A stretch of DNA of 64,000 nucleotides, taken from Cololabis saira. Taxonomy: Eukaryota > Chordata > Actinopteri > Beloniformes > Belonidae. The stretch lies in the NCBI RefSeq assembly GCF_033807715.1, contig NC_084607.1, positions 15,486,941-15,550,940 of the forward strand, given 5' to 3'. Both the position numbers and the translations under genes were made by a program. The notes under the pieces are model-generated. The model worked only from the letters and a program-made list of their open reading frames with translations, was not told where the DNA came from and did not search any database. Shown here one piece after another: positions 1-12,990 of this stretch. Numbering within the stretch: the first letter of the stretch is position 1; every line of letters starts with the position of its first letter.

Positions 1-176
1 GATGACCATAGTTCCTGCTCTGAGTTGTTGGATGATTCGTCCTCTGTTTCAGATTCTGAAGAAACTGGTTCCTGCTCAGAGATTGTGGGTGGTTCATTCT
101 CTGTTTCAGATATTGATGACAATAGTTCCTGCTCTGAGTTGTTGGATGATTCGTCCTCTGTTTCAGATTCTGAAGA
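1..176. repeat. 114-bp tandem repeat in the coding sequence
   Basis: Bases 1-64 recur almost exactly at 115-178, separated by a related segment. On the minus strand this encodes repeated acidic modules with SSESETEDESS-type sequence. The unit length keeps the reading frame. Confidence 0.8.
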
Positions 177-2489
177 AAGGGCAAATTCTTCAACTTGGGT
201 GGATTGTGATGAACTTTCCACTGATGCACCTTGTTCCTCAGATATTTCCTCGCTGTGTCGTGCAGGTTTGCACATACCTGTAGGTGTCTTTTTCTCTGTT
301 GCAGACTTTGATGAAACTGGTTCTTGCTCAGAAACTTTGGAGGACTCCTCCTCTGTTGCAGATTTTGATGGAATTAAAAATGTCTTTTTACCTCTCTTTT
401 TAGGCATGATAGACTTCTTCAACAATGCGATTACATCTCTGAAGATGGTAGTTTTTCGGGTAGTTTTAAAGATGTGTCTGTTGAAAAGGTATATAATTAT
501 ATCATATATTATTGGTTTTTCTAAAATTAAAGTCATCATTTCTTCTTCTGGGCAGCCACATTTTGCACAAAGACGGTCAAACATGTCAAGTGTGAGTTTG
601 TTCAATCTTTCTTTGGGTATAACAAAAGGTTTTCCTTTTACTTCATCCAACAGTAGCTTTAAAACAGTCTCAAAGGTGGCTTCTAGTTTTTCTGATGTAG
701 GGGTCGGGTATGATTTCATAAAAGCAACATAAAACAGGCTCTTAAGTAATAATCTCACAACTGCTTCGGAAGTGTCCCCCTGTTCCTGTTCCTGTTCCTG
801 GTCGCTTGAATCTCTAGAATCTGGCATCTCTGTTGTAGATTCTGAAGAAAGGGCAACTTCATTTTTAGTGTACTTCACGGTCCTGCAAAGGTTTTTGAGG
901 GGTACTAAAAACCCACGGAAGATGTTAGGTTTCTTAAATTCTTTAAATATGTGTTTTTTGAAAAGGTAGAGAATTAGGTTGTGTGTCCTTGGTTCATTTA
1001 AAATTAAAGTCATCATTTCTTCTACTGCGCAGCCACTTTTTGCACAAAGCCGGTAAAAGACGGTGAAAACTGTATGTGCGAGTTTATTAAATCTTTCTTG
1101 GGATATGACAAAATGTTTTCTTTTTACTTTATCCAACAGTAGCTTTAAAACAGTCTCAAAGGTGGCTTCTAGTTTTTCTGATGTAGGGGTCAGGTATGAT
1201 TTCCTAGAAGCAACATCAAACAGGCTCTTAAGTAATAATCTCACAACTGCTTCGCGGGTGTACCCCTGTTGCTGTTGCTGGTTGCTTGAATCTCTGGAAT
1301 CAGTCTTCTTACACACAAATTCCTCCTCCTGGGTGGATTGTGATGAACTTTCCACTGATGCACCTTGTTCCTCAGATATTTCCTCGCTGTGTTGTTGAGG
1401 TTTGCACATAAGTGTCTTTTTCTCTGTTGCAGACTTTGATGAAACTGGTTCTTGCTCAGAAACTTTGGAGGATTCCTCCTCTGTTGCAGATTTTGATGGA
1501 AGTAAAAATGTCTTTTTACCTCCCATTTTAGTCATGATAGTCTTCTTAAACAATGAGATCGCATCTCTGAAGATGGTACCTTTTTGGGTAGTTTTAAAGA
1601 TGTGTCTGTTGAAAAGGTATATAATTCTATCATATATTATTGGTTTTTCTAAAATTGAAGTCATCATTTCTTCTTCTGGGCAGCCACATTTTGCACAAAG
1701 ACGGTCAAACATGTCAAGTGTGAGTTTGTTCAAACTTTTTTGGGGTATAACAAAATGTTTTCCTCTTCCTTCATCCAACAGTAGCTTTAAAACAGTCTCA
1801 AAGGCGGCTTCTAGTTTTTCTGATGTAGGGGTCATGTATGATTTCATAAAAGCAACATCAAACAGGCTCTTAAGTAATAATCTCACAAATGCTTCGCAGG
1901 TGTACCCCTGCTCCTGTTCCTCTTCCTGGTTGCTTGAATCTCTGTAATCATTCTTCTCACACACAAATTCCTCCTCCTGGGTGGATTGTGATGAACTTTC
2001 CACATATGCACCTTGTTCCACAGATATTTCCTTGCAGTCTCCTTGAGAATTGCACATGTTGACTATGAATACTTTCACTAAAGTCAGGGACATTTGAGAC
2101 AATGCGTCAATATTATACATGACACTGAGCTGTTTTTCTAAAGGTGTTGCAGGTTCTTCATCAAAGTGGATCGGGGATTGGGATAATTCTTCCACATGTT
2201 TCATGGCTTCTCTTTTATCCAACTCTGAGAATTGATGGCAGGCTTGTTTATTAAGGCCCTGCAGTAACTCCTGGCGGGTGACTGTTCTGTTCAGTATTTT
2301 GCTCAGAGACGTCGCCGTTATGTGGTGAAGTAGCTTCGACTGAAACCTTTCTGCCACCTTGCAGGTGGGCAGGTCCGCACGTCCTGCGAGCAGACGCTCC
2401 CACTGCTCCGCTGTGATGGTGGCGTATAAATGTTCAAGCAGTGATCGAACGAGTTCGGCATTACAAGTGGCCTTCTTTGTCAGTGACAT
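1..2489 (-). CDS. Large acidic internally repeated protein, unknown family, 3' end outside window
   Basis: A single minus-strand frame stays open from the ATG at 2489-2487 to the window edge: at least 829 codons, no stop. I checked the phase at several points and found no frameshift. The start has A at -3, and a CpG-containing promoter-like segment lies just upstream. Residues 1 to about 195 are a unique, probably helical N-terminal part. Three repeats follow, beginning near residues 196, 410 and 572. Each opens with VRLLLKSLFDVA or a close variant, continues with TPTSEKLEA and a RLCAKCGC-type cysteine motif, and ends in a basic KK-rich helix. Acidic Ser/Glu-rich linkers (SSQSTQEEEF) separate them, and the visible end is a Ser/Glu repeat. 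I do not recognise the family. The absence of stops across diverged repeats argues that it is under selection. The DNA-level similarity of the repeats points to recent internal duplication. It could be a single long exon of a larger gene. Confidence 0.72.
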   Translation of the reverse strand, partial: MSLTKKATCNAELVRSLLEHLYATITAEQWERLLAGRADLPTCKVAERFQSKLLHHITATSLSKILNRTVTRQELLQGLNKQACHQFSELDKREAMKHVEELSQSPIHFDEEPATPLEKQLSVMYNIDALSQMSLTLVKVFIVNMCNSQGDCKEISVEQGAYVESSSQSTQEEEFVCEKNDYRDSSNQEEEQEQGYTCEAFVRLLLKSLFDVAFMKSYMTPTSEKLEAAFETVLKLLLDEGRGKHFVIPQKSLNKLTLDMFDRLCAKCGCPEEEMMTSILEKPIIYDRIIYLFNRHIFKTTQKGTIFRDAISLFKKTIMTKMGGKKTFLLPSKSATEEESSKVSEQEPVSSKSATEKKTLMCKPQQHSEEISEEQGASVESSSQSTQEEEFVCKKTDSRDSSNQQQQQGYTREAVVRLLLKSLFDVASRKSYLTPTSEKLEATFETVLKLLLDKVKRKHFVISQERFNKLAHTVFTVFYRLCAKSGCAVEEMMTLILNEPRTHNLILYLFKKHIFKEFKKPNIFRGFLVPLKNLCRTVKYTKNEVALSSESTTEMPDSRDSSDQEQEQEQGDTSEAVVRLLLKSLFYVAFMKSYPTPTSEKLEATFETVLKLLLDEVKGKPFVIPKERLNKLTLDMFDRLCAKCGCPEEEMMTLILEKPIIYDIIIYLFNRHIFKTTRKTTIFRDVIALLKKSIMPKKRGKKTFLIPSKSATEEESSKVSEQEPVSSKSATEKKTPTGMCKPARHSEEISEEQGASVESSSQSTQVEEFALSSESETEDESSNNSEQELLSSISETENEPPTISEQEPVSSESETEDESSNNSEQELWS
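198..2040. repeat. Long internal duplications within the left-edge coding sequence
   Basis: A 60-bp block starting gtggattgtgatgaacttt occurs at 198, 1335 and 1981. A second block, ctcttaagtaataatctcac, lies near 738, 1226 and 1867. Repeat spacing is therefore about 490 and 645 bp, and the middle copy is the most diverged. All copies keep the minus-strand frame. Confidence 0.8.
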
Positions 2490-2573
2490 GATGCTGTTTT
2501 GCACAATGTTTGATTTAACAGAACTACAATATTTAGCTCCTTTCGTCTGCACACAATTATGTTCGACTGCGTT

Positions 2574-2673
2574 CCAATTCTACGACCTCGCGTATGAACC
2601 AATGGTTGACGTCACCAAAACCTTAAGCCCCGCCTACAATGCATGACGCAGCCAGGCACCGTTGCTAGGCAAC
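2574..2673 (-). promoter_or_regulatory. Candidate promoter: CCAAT boxes, CRE palindrome, RFX X-box-like palindrome
   Basis: Upstream of the minus-strand ATG at 2489 lie CCAAT at 2574-2578 and 2599-2603, a perfect CRE TGACGTCA at 2607-2614, and GTTGCTAGGCAAC at 2661-2673. The last matches the RFX X-box layout (two half-sites around a short spacer). Spacing of 85-185 bp from the start codon fits a proximal promoter. Binding is inferred, not shown. Confidence 0.55.
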
Positions 2674-2767
2674 ATAACTATTTCTTTTTTCTTTTTTTTT
2701 TTGCTCTCAACCCCCCCAAATGTTGAATATCTGTAGATAATTGATTGTTTTGTTTCATGTGCCTTTT

Positions 2768-3183
2768 TACGACGGAGTATTAGGGCCAAACTAAAACAAA
2801 AGAAAATTGGAAATTACGAGAATAAAGTCATAATATAATGAGAATAAAGTTGTAAAATTACGAGAATAAAGTCATAATGGTGCGAGAATAAAGTCGTAAT
2901 AGAATAAAGTCGTAATATTATGAGAATAAAGTCGTAATATTACGAGAATAAAGTCGTAATATTACGAGAATAAAGTGTTAATTTATGAGAACTCTAACAG
3001 GAAGAGCATCTTCTCCCTGTGTTAAAATGAGGAATATTGAGCATCTTGTGAAGTTATAATATATTTAATATTACGACTTTATTCTCAAAATATTACGACT
3101 TTATTCTCATATTATTATGACTTTATTCTCGTAATTTCCTTTTTTTTTTTTTTGTCTTAGTTTGGCCCTAATACTCCGTCGTA
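2768..3183. mobile_element. MITE with tacgacggagtattagggcc inverted ends
   Basis: The ends are inverted copies: tacgacggagtattagggcc at the left, ggccctaatactccgtcgta at the right. The arms contain repeated (attacgagaataaagtcgta)-type units in opposite orientations. A 6-bp direct repeat cctttt flanks it (2762-2767 and 3184-3189), a candidate target-site duplication. A related copy lies at 30.2-30.8 kb. It has no coding capacity. Confidence 0.75.
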
Positions 3184-3349
3184 CCTTTTATTGTATACCC
3201 TACAGAATTTTGTTCCATAAAGTTTGGAGAAAAAAAAACTATTTCTCACACGTGCTCAATTTAATAAGGTAATTAAAGCCATCCCTGCCCCTGTTAAAAT
3301 ATTAGTCCAAAAATATAGATACTCAGTCATGTGTGATAGATTTACCTGC

Positions 3350-4300
3350 CAGTGCATGTGTCAAAATTTTCTCCAGCTAAATGCAGAAAAGACAGGTGAT
3401 CATTTTTGGCCCTAAATATGAAAGGGAAAAGAACAGCAGTCACCTTGGCTCCATGTCATTGACAGCTACAAATCAAGCCAGAAATCTTGGTGTAATTATT
3501 GACTAAGACCTGAACTTCAACAGCCATCTAAAGTTTATCACTAAATCTGCCTACTACCACCTAAAAAACATTGCTAGAATTAAGGGGATTCTGTCTAAAC
3601 AAGACATGGAAAATCTTATTCATGCATTCATTTTCAGTAGGTTGGATTATTGCAATGGCATCTTTACAGGCCTTAACAAGAAATCCATCAGGCAGCTGCA
3701 GCTGATCCAGAACCTGCCGCCAGAGTCCTTACAAACACCAGGAAACTGGACCATATTACACCGGTCATGAAATCACTACACTGGCTTCCAGTGAGTCAAA
3801 GGATAGAGTTTAAAATCTTACTGCTGGTCTACAAAGCACTGAATGATCTTGGACCAAAATACATGCTTGATCTGTTAGTTCCTATGAAGCTCCCAGACCC
3901 CTGAGGTTCATCTGGATCTGGTTTGTTGTGGTTCCCAAGAACCAGAACCAAGCAAGGTGAGGCAGCGTTCAGTTATTCTGCTCCTCACCGGTGGAACAAA
4001 CTTCCTGTAGACCTGAGGTCTGCTCCAACTGTCAGCTCCTTTAAATCAGGCCTAAAAACATTACTGTTTACTGAAGCGTACTCTTAAATTGAATACTTAC
4101 CTGCTGTACTCTGCCCTTACTTTTTAACAACTTGTGCTTTTTATTATTTTACCTCTTTTCTTATAATTTTATTTCATTTCATCCATCCATCCATCCATCC
4201 ATCCATCCATCCATTGTGTCTTGCCGCTTTTAATGCTGATGTAAAGCACTTTGAATTAATGTGTGTTGAGTTGTGGTATACAAATAAACTTGCCTTGCCA
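3350..4300 (+). mobile_element. L2-type LINE, 5'-truncated 3' fragment
   Basis: Translated pieces match the C-terminal half of L2 reverse transcriptase: NFLQLNAEKT near 3370, then HAFIFSRLDYCNGI, MKSLHWLPVSQRIEFKILLL and a terminal RWNKLPVDLRSAPT segment. Frameshifts and stops break the frame. The 3' UTR ends in the L2-like tail aataaacttgccttgcc. A close copy lies at 22.8-23.6 kb and a reversed one at 35.2-35.7 kb. Confidence 0.8.
4179..4214. repeat. (ATCC)n microsatellite in the L2 3' UTR
   Basis: About eight perfect catc/atcc units lie inside the LINE 3' region; the other copies of this LINE lack the expansion. Confidence 0.9.
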
Positions 4301-4805
4301 GGGTACACTGAAACATTCCGGGAGGATCTGCAAGACTGGCTGTCAACAAAAATTCAACCACTCAATCCCCTCACAAGAGAGAACATAGTGTTTGGTATTA
4401 ACATGAAGCACGATAAGTGTGACCTGATATTGAACAATCTAATTCTCCTTGCCAAATTCTTTATCCACACATCTAAATGGAGGAAAATGAAACCCATACT
4501 CTCTGTGTTTAAAAAAGACCTTGTAGACAATCATCTCAAAGCTTTGAAAATAATGAGGAAAAAAACTGCATTGTCCATCCTCAGAGCATATGAAGAACTG
4601 AAAATAATTGAGGACCCCTAATGTGATATTATTTCTTATCATTTATTTATTTTATGTCTGAATTTTTTTATGTATTTATTATTTATGTTAATTATCATTT
4701 TCATCAATATTTTGTTTATCTTCTATGTGCCTTGTGTAATTAAGCTCATTGTCATGGTTTCTATGCCTTATTGTATGTAAACGATACATTTTCAATATAA
4801 AACAA
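4301..4805 (+). mobile_element. L1/Tx1-like LINE 3' fragment
   Basis: An open stretch up to 4621 contains NNLILLAKFFIHTSKW and a Lys-rich C-terminus, typical of the end of L1-group ORF2 proteins. An AT-rich 3' UTR with an A-rich tail (about 4795-4820) follows. It abuts the L2 tail at 4300, so the L2 probably inserted into it. Confidence 0.6.
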
Positions 4806-5340
4806 AAAACAAAAAAAAATATAACTATTTCTGTCCGTCAGATTAAAGTCCGTAGCTGTAAACACTCAGGTAGCGTAAAAAGTCTTATATATAATACACT
4901 CCGACAATTATAATGAAAAATGTAATAAATCCGTATCATGTTGGATATGTGATGCTAATATGTTCTATAAATTCTACGTTCATCATTGTGAAACGCTCAT
5001 ATTTTGAGATTACAAAATAATATATTGACCACTATGGTTCTAGTAGCTGCAAAGCATTATTTGGTTGGTGTTTTTGTGAGAGTTAACGTAGGTAACAGCC
5101 ACAGCAATCGTTTTATGCTGCTCTTTAGAGAGATAAAACGACGTGGTTCCAAAAATTTTTTTATTTTATTTAACCTTTATTTAACCAGGAAAATCCCATT
5201 GAGATTAAAAACCTCTTTTCCAAGGGAGACCTGGCCAAGAGTGATGAGATATATCAGAAAGACTGAATAGTGGAAACTCTCAAAATACCCACTCTTTCCT
5301 TTTAATACTGGATACATGACAATTTAATCTGATTTTGAAC
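4806..5340. other. AT-rich sequence with a short LINE tail relic
   Basis: No gene is recognisable. Around 5160-5260 the sequence tttatttaacc...ggaaaatcccattgagattaaaaacctc resembles a common teleost retroelement 3' segment. The rest is unannotated AT-rich DNA. Confidence 0.4.
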
Positions 5341-5362
5341 TACTGAAAGTCAGGAAGAGTAT

Positions 5363-5434
5363 TAGATTAAATTAAATTAAATTAAATTAAATTAAATCAA
5401 ATTAAATTAAATTAAATTAAATTAAATTAAATTA
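5363..5434. repeat. (AAATT)n microsatellite
   Basis: About fourteen near-perfect pentamer units, with one taaatcaa interruption near 5395. Confidence 0.9.
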
Positions 5435-5439
5435 GTTCT

Positions 5440-6530
5440 TCAGTGCTAGGTCAGAGTAGTAAAAATAATATTTTACAGAAGATGGCAGCAGTAGGCTACT
5501 CTAATCACTGACTCACTAAAGTTTCTAACATTCAACCCTTACTTTGGACATACTACACATACAACCGTACACGCAGAGATTGACATAAAGGTTTTAATTT
5601 GTGGAAACTGATGTTGGAAATATTGACATTTTAAGTTTTTAAGAACTAAAAACAAATGTTCTAAGGTTTTAAACCCATTTGAAATGGTGCTGGGTTGTTT
5701 TTTTTTTTTAATCAAAACACTTTCTTATCCTAAAGACCAAAGTTAAATATTAACATATATTCTGGCGAATAGACGTGGTAAATTGGTCTTTCATCCAAAA
5801 CTGTTTCAGAGGGTCAGTCATTGGCTGCACTCAGGAGGCGGGGGTAGAGAGGGATATTGAACAAACTATCCATATCCTTAAATAACCTGGATCACCCTCT
5901 CCATCAAAATCGGACGAGTTCAGTGCAAGTGCAAGACAATAATAGTCTCTTCTATTTTAGATTCACAGGAAATGTCAAGCTTACTTTTATAAACTTAAAG
6001 TAGTTTCAAAACTCATGTTAATACTGATAAATGTTTTAAGCTGAAGTTTTAAGCTTGGGGTTCAGATTGTGGTTTAGCATGATTTCATGGTTTCATGGTC
6101 ACACTTGTTGTTCACTATTGCGGTGAAGAACTGCATAAAGAGATAAAATGACTGCTGCCAATACTTTAATGGTACTGTGAGCAAATGTATGACGACAGTT
6201 AGGAGTGAGCACAATGTAAACTATGTTGTTACTGGTCATTTGGCTTCCCAGGTCTGCTCGACATGTACCATTTCAACATGGTGCTGCACAGTAGGAAAAA
6301 AACAGGCTTCAAAAACACTATTTACAAAAACACTTGATGATGCCACAGAGGGATATACAGTCAGTGATATAAACCAAGTGGCAAACATCTAATTTCCTGG
6401 TTGCAGCCAATCCAGAAGCAACGAAAATTGAATTTTTGTTAAAACCTGGTTCAAGAAACAGTTTTGGTCTCTATCGTTAGATTTCATAACCCATAACAAC
6501 TGTGAGAGGGTACAATTTTCTGTACCACAT
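5440..6530. other. Intergenic stretch without recognisable gene
   Basis: Only short open frames occur (for example 6177-6392), with no recognisable domain. A GC-richer patch at 5820-5945 has a weak promoter look (ggaggcgggggtag, ccttaaataacc) but no supported exon follows. Confidence 0.4.
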
Positions 6531-6532
6531 AA

Positions 6533-7030
6533 GGTCAACCAATCAATCAATTTATTGAACATGTTAAAAACAATGAAAAAGAAAAAACATAATCACAGCA
6601 AAGTAAAAATAAAAACTTTTCCTACCACCTTGTCCATCTGCTTTATCACTTAATGCAAAAAAGCAACAACAAACAAAACAAAGTAAGCATACATGCTACT
6701 CCTTGTTTTCGTAAGTGAAATAATCAAAATCAAAATGTAAGCCTAAACCTACACCAGCCCAGACCTACCAAGCGCACTACACATTCAACAACATGACAAA
6801 ACAGAGAAAAAAAAAACAAGACTCAAGTCATTACTATTCCATCATCTCATATGCCCGCAGTATCTTTGTTTTGTACAGTATCTTCAGATTGGATATATTA
6901 TGACATGCTTTCATCTCATCGCTACAATCATTCCACAGAGAAACTCCCCTGACTGTAACACCATGATATTTCATATGAATCCTGACTGGTGGTTTCTTGA
7001 TCATGAATCTTCCCCACATGTTGTACCCAT
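6533..7030 (-). mobile_element. LINE 3' end relic related to the 51-55 kb element
   Basis: On the minus strand 7019-6834 encodes a segment with HGVTVRGVSLWNDCSDEMKAC, clearly similar to the end of the reverse transcriptase ORF at 51.5 kb (CVSVKGVKLWNNCKDEMKSC). The following 3' UTR runs to the tcaatcaatttattgaacatg end near 6540. Confidence 0.7.
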
Positions 7031-7506
7031 TCTCTCTTGAATACTGTGGCTTCTTTCAGATCCGACACCAACCTGGTTTTCTGTTTCATTCTGACTTTTT
7101 TTTTTTTATTCTTCTCACTGGGAGCTGAGCTGTGCCTTAGTTGTGTTCCTGTTTTAGGAACCCCCCCAAATGATCCTTAAAACGAAACCAAAAAAAAGAA
7201 AGGCATTGTTGTGGATGCTTTATATCCTTTTATTTTGTGTAAGTGTTGCTTATTACACCGGTCTATTAAAGTCAAATGTAACAGAGTATGTACTTTGTTC
7301 TTTTCTATGATTGATTGCACATCAGCTGGAGTTGCTTATTAGTTTAAATATTTACTCAATAAAAAATGTAAACTGAAACAGTTTTCACAAAAGTCTCTTA
7401 CATTTTGTAAATGCATACATTGAATTTGGAGAGAAATTGTTTCTGTTCTGGGAAAACAGTTGCTATTATTTGTGGATAATTGTTTATTATGTACTTTCGT
7501 AATTAC
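7031..7506. other. Non-coding stretch, nothing recognised
   Basis: AT-rich sequence with homopolymer runs and an ATTAAA near 7266. I see no exon or element I can name. Confidence 0.35.
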
Positions 7507-8255
7507 AGGACTGTCTCAGAAAGTTAGAATATTGTGATAAAGTTCTTTATTTTTTGTAATGCAATTAGAAAAACAAAAATGTCATACATTCTGGATTCAT
7601 TACAAATCAACTGAAATATTGCAAGCCTTTTATTATTTTAATATTGTGGCTTAATCAGCAATATTAAAATAAAATAATATTGATTGATTGATTATGGCTT
7701 AGGGCAGCACGGTGGCTTAGTGGTTAGCACTGTTGCCTAACAGCAAGAAGGTCCCCGGTTCGAGTCCCAGGCCCGGCAGGGGCCTTTCTGTGTGGAGTTT
7801 GCATGTTCTCCCGGTGCTTGCGTGGGTTTTCTCCAGGTACTTCCTCCCACAGTCCAAAAACATGCATATTAGGTTAATTGGTGATTCTAAATTGCCCGTA
7901 GGTGTGAGTGTGCATGGTTTGTGTGTTTATATGTGGCCCTACGATGGACTGGTGACCTGTCCAGAGTGTAACCCCTGCCTCTCACCTGAAAATAGCTGAA
8001 AAGGATAAAGCAGGTATAGATAATGGATGGATGATTATGGCTTACAGTTTAAGATTAAGATTCCCAGAACATTCAAATTTTTTGAGATAGGATATTTGAG
8101 TTGTCTTAAGCTGTAAGCCATGATCAGCAATATTAAAATAATAAAAGGCTTGCAATATTTCAGTTGATTTGTAATGAATCCAGAATGTATGACATTTTTG
8201 TTTTTGTAATTGCATTACAGAAAATCACAATATTCTAATTTTCTGAGACAGTCCT
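7507..8255. mobile_element. TIR element (aggactgtctcagaaa ends) carrying a SINE
   Basis: The left end aggactgtctcagaaagttagaat and the right end ttctaattttctgagacagtcct are inverted copies, and the arms stay complementary inward (tgtcatacattctggattcattac and its reverse complement). The palindrome is split by a SINE at 7702-8031. It is a non-autonomous DNA transposon; I do not assign a superfamily. Confidence 0.75.
7702..8031 (+). mobile_element. tRNA-derived SINE (DANA/Mermaid-like)
   Basis: The head gggcagcacggtggcttag, with pol III A-box-like and B-box (ggttcgagtccc) motifs, is followed by the conserved teleost core (gtgtggagtttgcatgttctc, gatggactggtgacctgtcc) and a ggatgg tail. A 13-bp target duplication tgattatggctta flanks it (7689-7701 and 8032-8044). 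Confidence 0.85.
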
Positions 8256-8480
8256 CAACAAAGACCCCCCTGCACCCCTCCAGTCCACCAGCAGGGGGCA
8301 GTCATTATTCTACAAGGCCATTGCAACTACCATCCGGAACTAAGATCCACCGCAGAGAAAGAAGCGGAGAGTCATTGGTTTCACAGAGAAAGGCCGGAGT
8401 TCTAGTTACGCGGAGAAAAGGTGATTTTTACTGGACTCAATCTTCGCACACGCAACGGAACACGACCCCACTCTTTAAAC

Positions 8481-11360
<2,880 letters not shown>

Positions 11361-12990
11361 AAGTCAGAATATCAACACATGACGGGTGAGTTGAAAGTTT
11401 GAGCAGGTTTGTGCCGAGACGTCCACAGACCTGCTGATGAGCGTTTTTGTCCAGAAGCAGGTTTGATGAGGCCAGTCTTGACATTTGGTGTTGATGTGTC
11501 ACTGGACGTGTCCTCAGCCAGGAGCAGGTGACTCTGAGAGGATTGTTGAGCTCTTCTCCTGTGTTTATCCTACTTTCTTTAATTTGCACACATGAGGTCC
11601 CAAAAAGCAGTAAGAAAATGAGAAAAATACTGCATTTTGTTTCAGTTTTTTATATTACTCAGACTTGTTTGTGTCTAAGTCTTCATGAGAATATGCTTTA
11701 AGACAAAAACATCAAGTTTGGAGGCTTCAGTTCAGCTCAAACAGAAGTTTGCAAGTCTGCTTCATAGCTGATAAACTGGATATCAGTTAGCATTTTTTTT
11801 TTTCTCCCCCCATTTGGTTAGTTGATGTTTGTGTCCTGAGTTAAGAGCAACAAATTTGACACGTGATTTTTATATTCTTTACTGAAGTCGCAACACAACC
11901 GGAGACATTTAAACAGACGACTCAATCCGGCCCGGACGATGCGCTGTGTTCATGACGGTCCTAAGAGATTACAACTAACGGATAAAGCGCAGTTTCAATT
12001 AGTCGACATGACAACTTGCATGAAGTTTGAACAGGAGTCACAGTTATGGTCTGTAAGGATCAAGGAAAAAGATCAGTTCAGATCTGCTGTTTCTTTGAAA
12101 AATGCATAAAAATGTAATTCCTGTTTCATAGTTGTTTTGGTCAGTGTTGTACATTTGTGAACGTCTTGACTTTTTCTTCCTGACAGTGTTGGCTGAAGAC
12201 GTCAGAAGTCGGGTGTCGGGTTCGCAGCAGGGTCCAACTGTAAGAAGTGGTTGCGTCTTTTCATGCTTCACTCTGTTCATTTAATTTAGCGCCAGAAAGA
12301 CGGGTTGATTTCACGCCTGTGCAGTGGTTTAATTGCTTTTTTTTAAAATGATTTTTAGTCAATTTCTTTAGATGCTTTTTTGGCTTCACTAGGTAAAATA
12401 AGTACTTTCTCTATACGAGGGACACATTTGTGGAGATACTGCAGATGTAAAGATGAATTTATTCTGTTAACTGTTTTTTTTTTTTTTTCCTGTAACAAAA
12501 AACATGAAATACGTTTTATTTGCATATTTCTTTGCTCACATTTTTAATGAATCCCTCAGAGAACCAGTAAAAACAAAAAAACCTTGTTTAACTTAATAAA
12601 TGGCTTCAGGACGCAGTGTCTGTGAGGCAGGAAAGCAGCCAATTAAAAATTCTGTGTTCAATGTTTATAGAGCAGAATTTCTCTGGATGTCAGCAGACCT
12701 CTGTTCTTTTCTTTTTAATCATGATCATTCTTGTTTGTTTTGTTGTTGTTATTTTTCTGTGCACTAGATGCAGTTGTGTAGCAGTTGAATTTTGCTGGTT
12801 AAGTGTTAAGGTGGCGTGTTGCTCTGCAGAGCGTTTGGATGTTTCCAGTATTCTCCAAATGCTGCTGTGACTACACCGGTGCGGCTGCTACGACCTCTTC
12901 CTTTGTACACGTAAAAAACAAATGTTTCCCCTTAAAGTTCTGACTGGAAGTGTGACTTTGATTAAAGATTTTTGTTTTTGTTTTTTTGTG
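11361..12990 (+). other. srsf2: srsf2 3' UTR with alternative introns and cassette exon
   Basis: Just past the stop a donor appears at 11386 (GACGG|gtgagt). A 53-nt exon follows at 12187-12239 (cttcctgacag|TGTTGGC ... CCAACT|gtaaga), then an acceptor at 12609 (tggcttcag|GACG). An ATTAAA signal lies at 12961-12966. This matches the known SRSF2 layout, in which splicing inside the 3' UTR makes the transcript a nonsense-mediated-decay substrate for autoregulation. Function here is inferred from family knowledge. Confidence 0.7.

Noticed and set aside
25..1947. Plus-strand open frames with Ser/Asp-rich peptides in the first 2 kb
   Set aside because: They are antisense shadows of the long minus-strand frame, which has repeats, a start context and a promoter; the plus frames are broken and have none.
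7702..7780. Possible tRNA gene (A and B box)
   Set aside because: The head of a SINE: no complete cloverleaf, and it continues into the SINE body with a target duplication.
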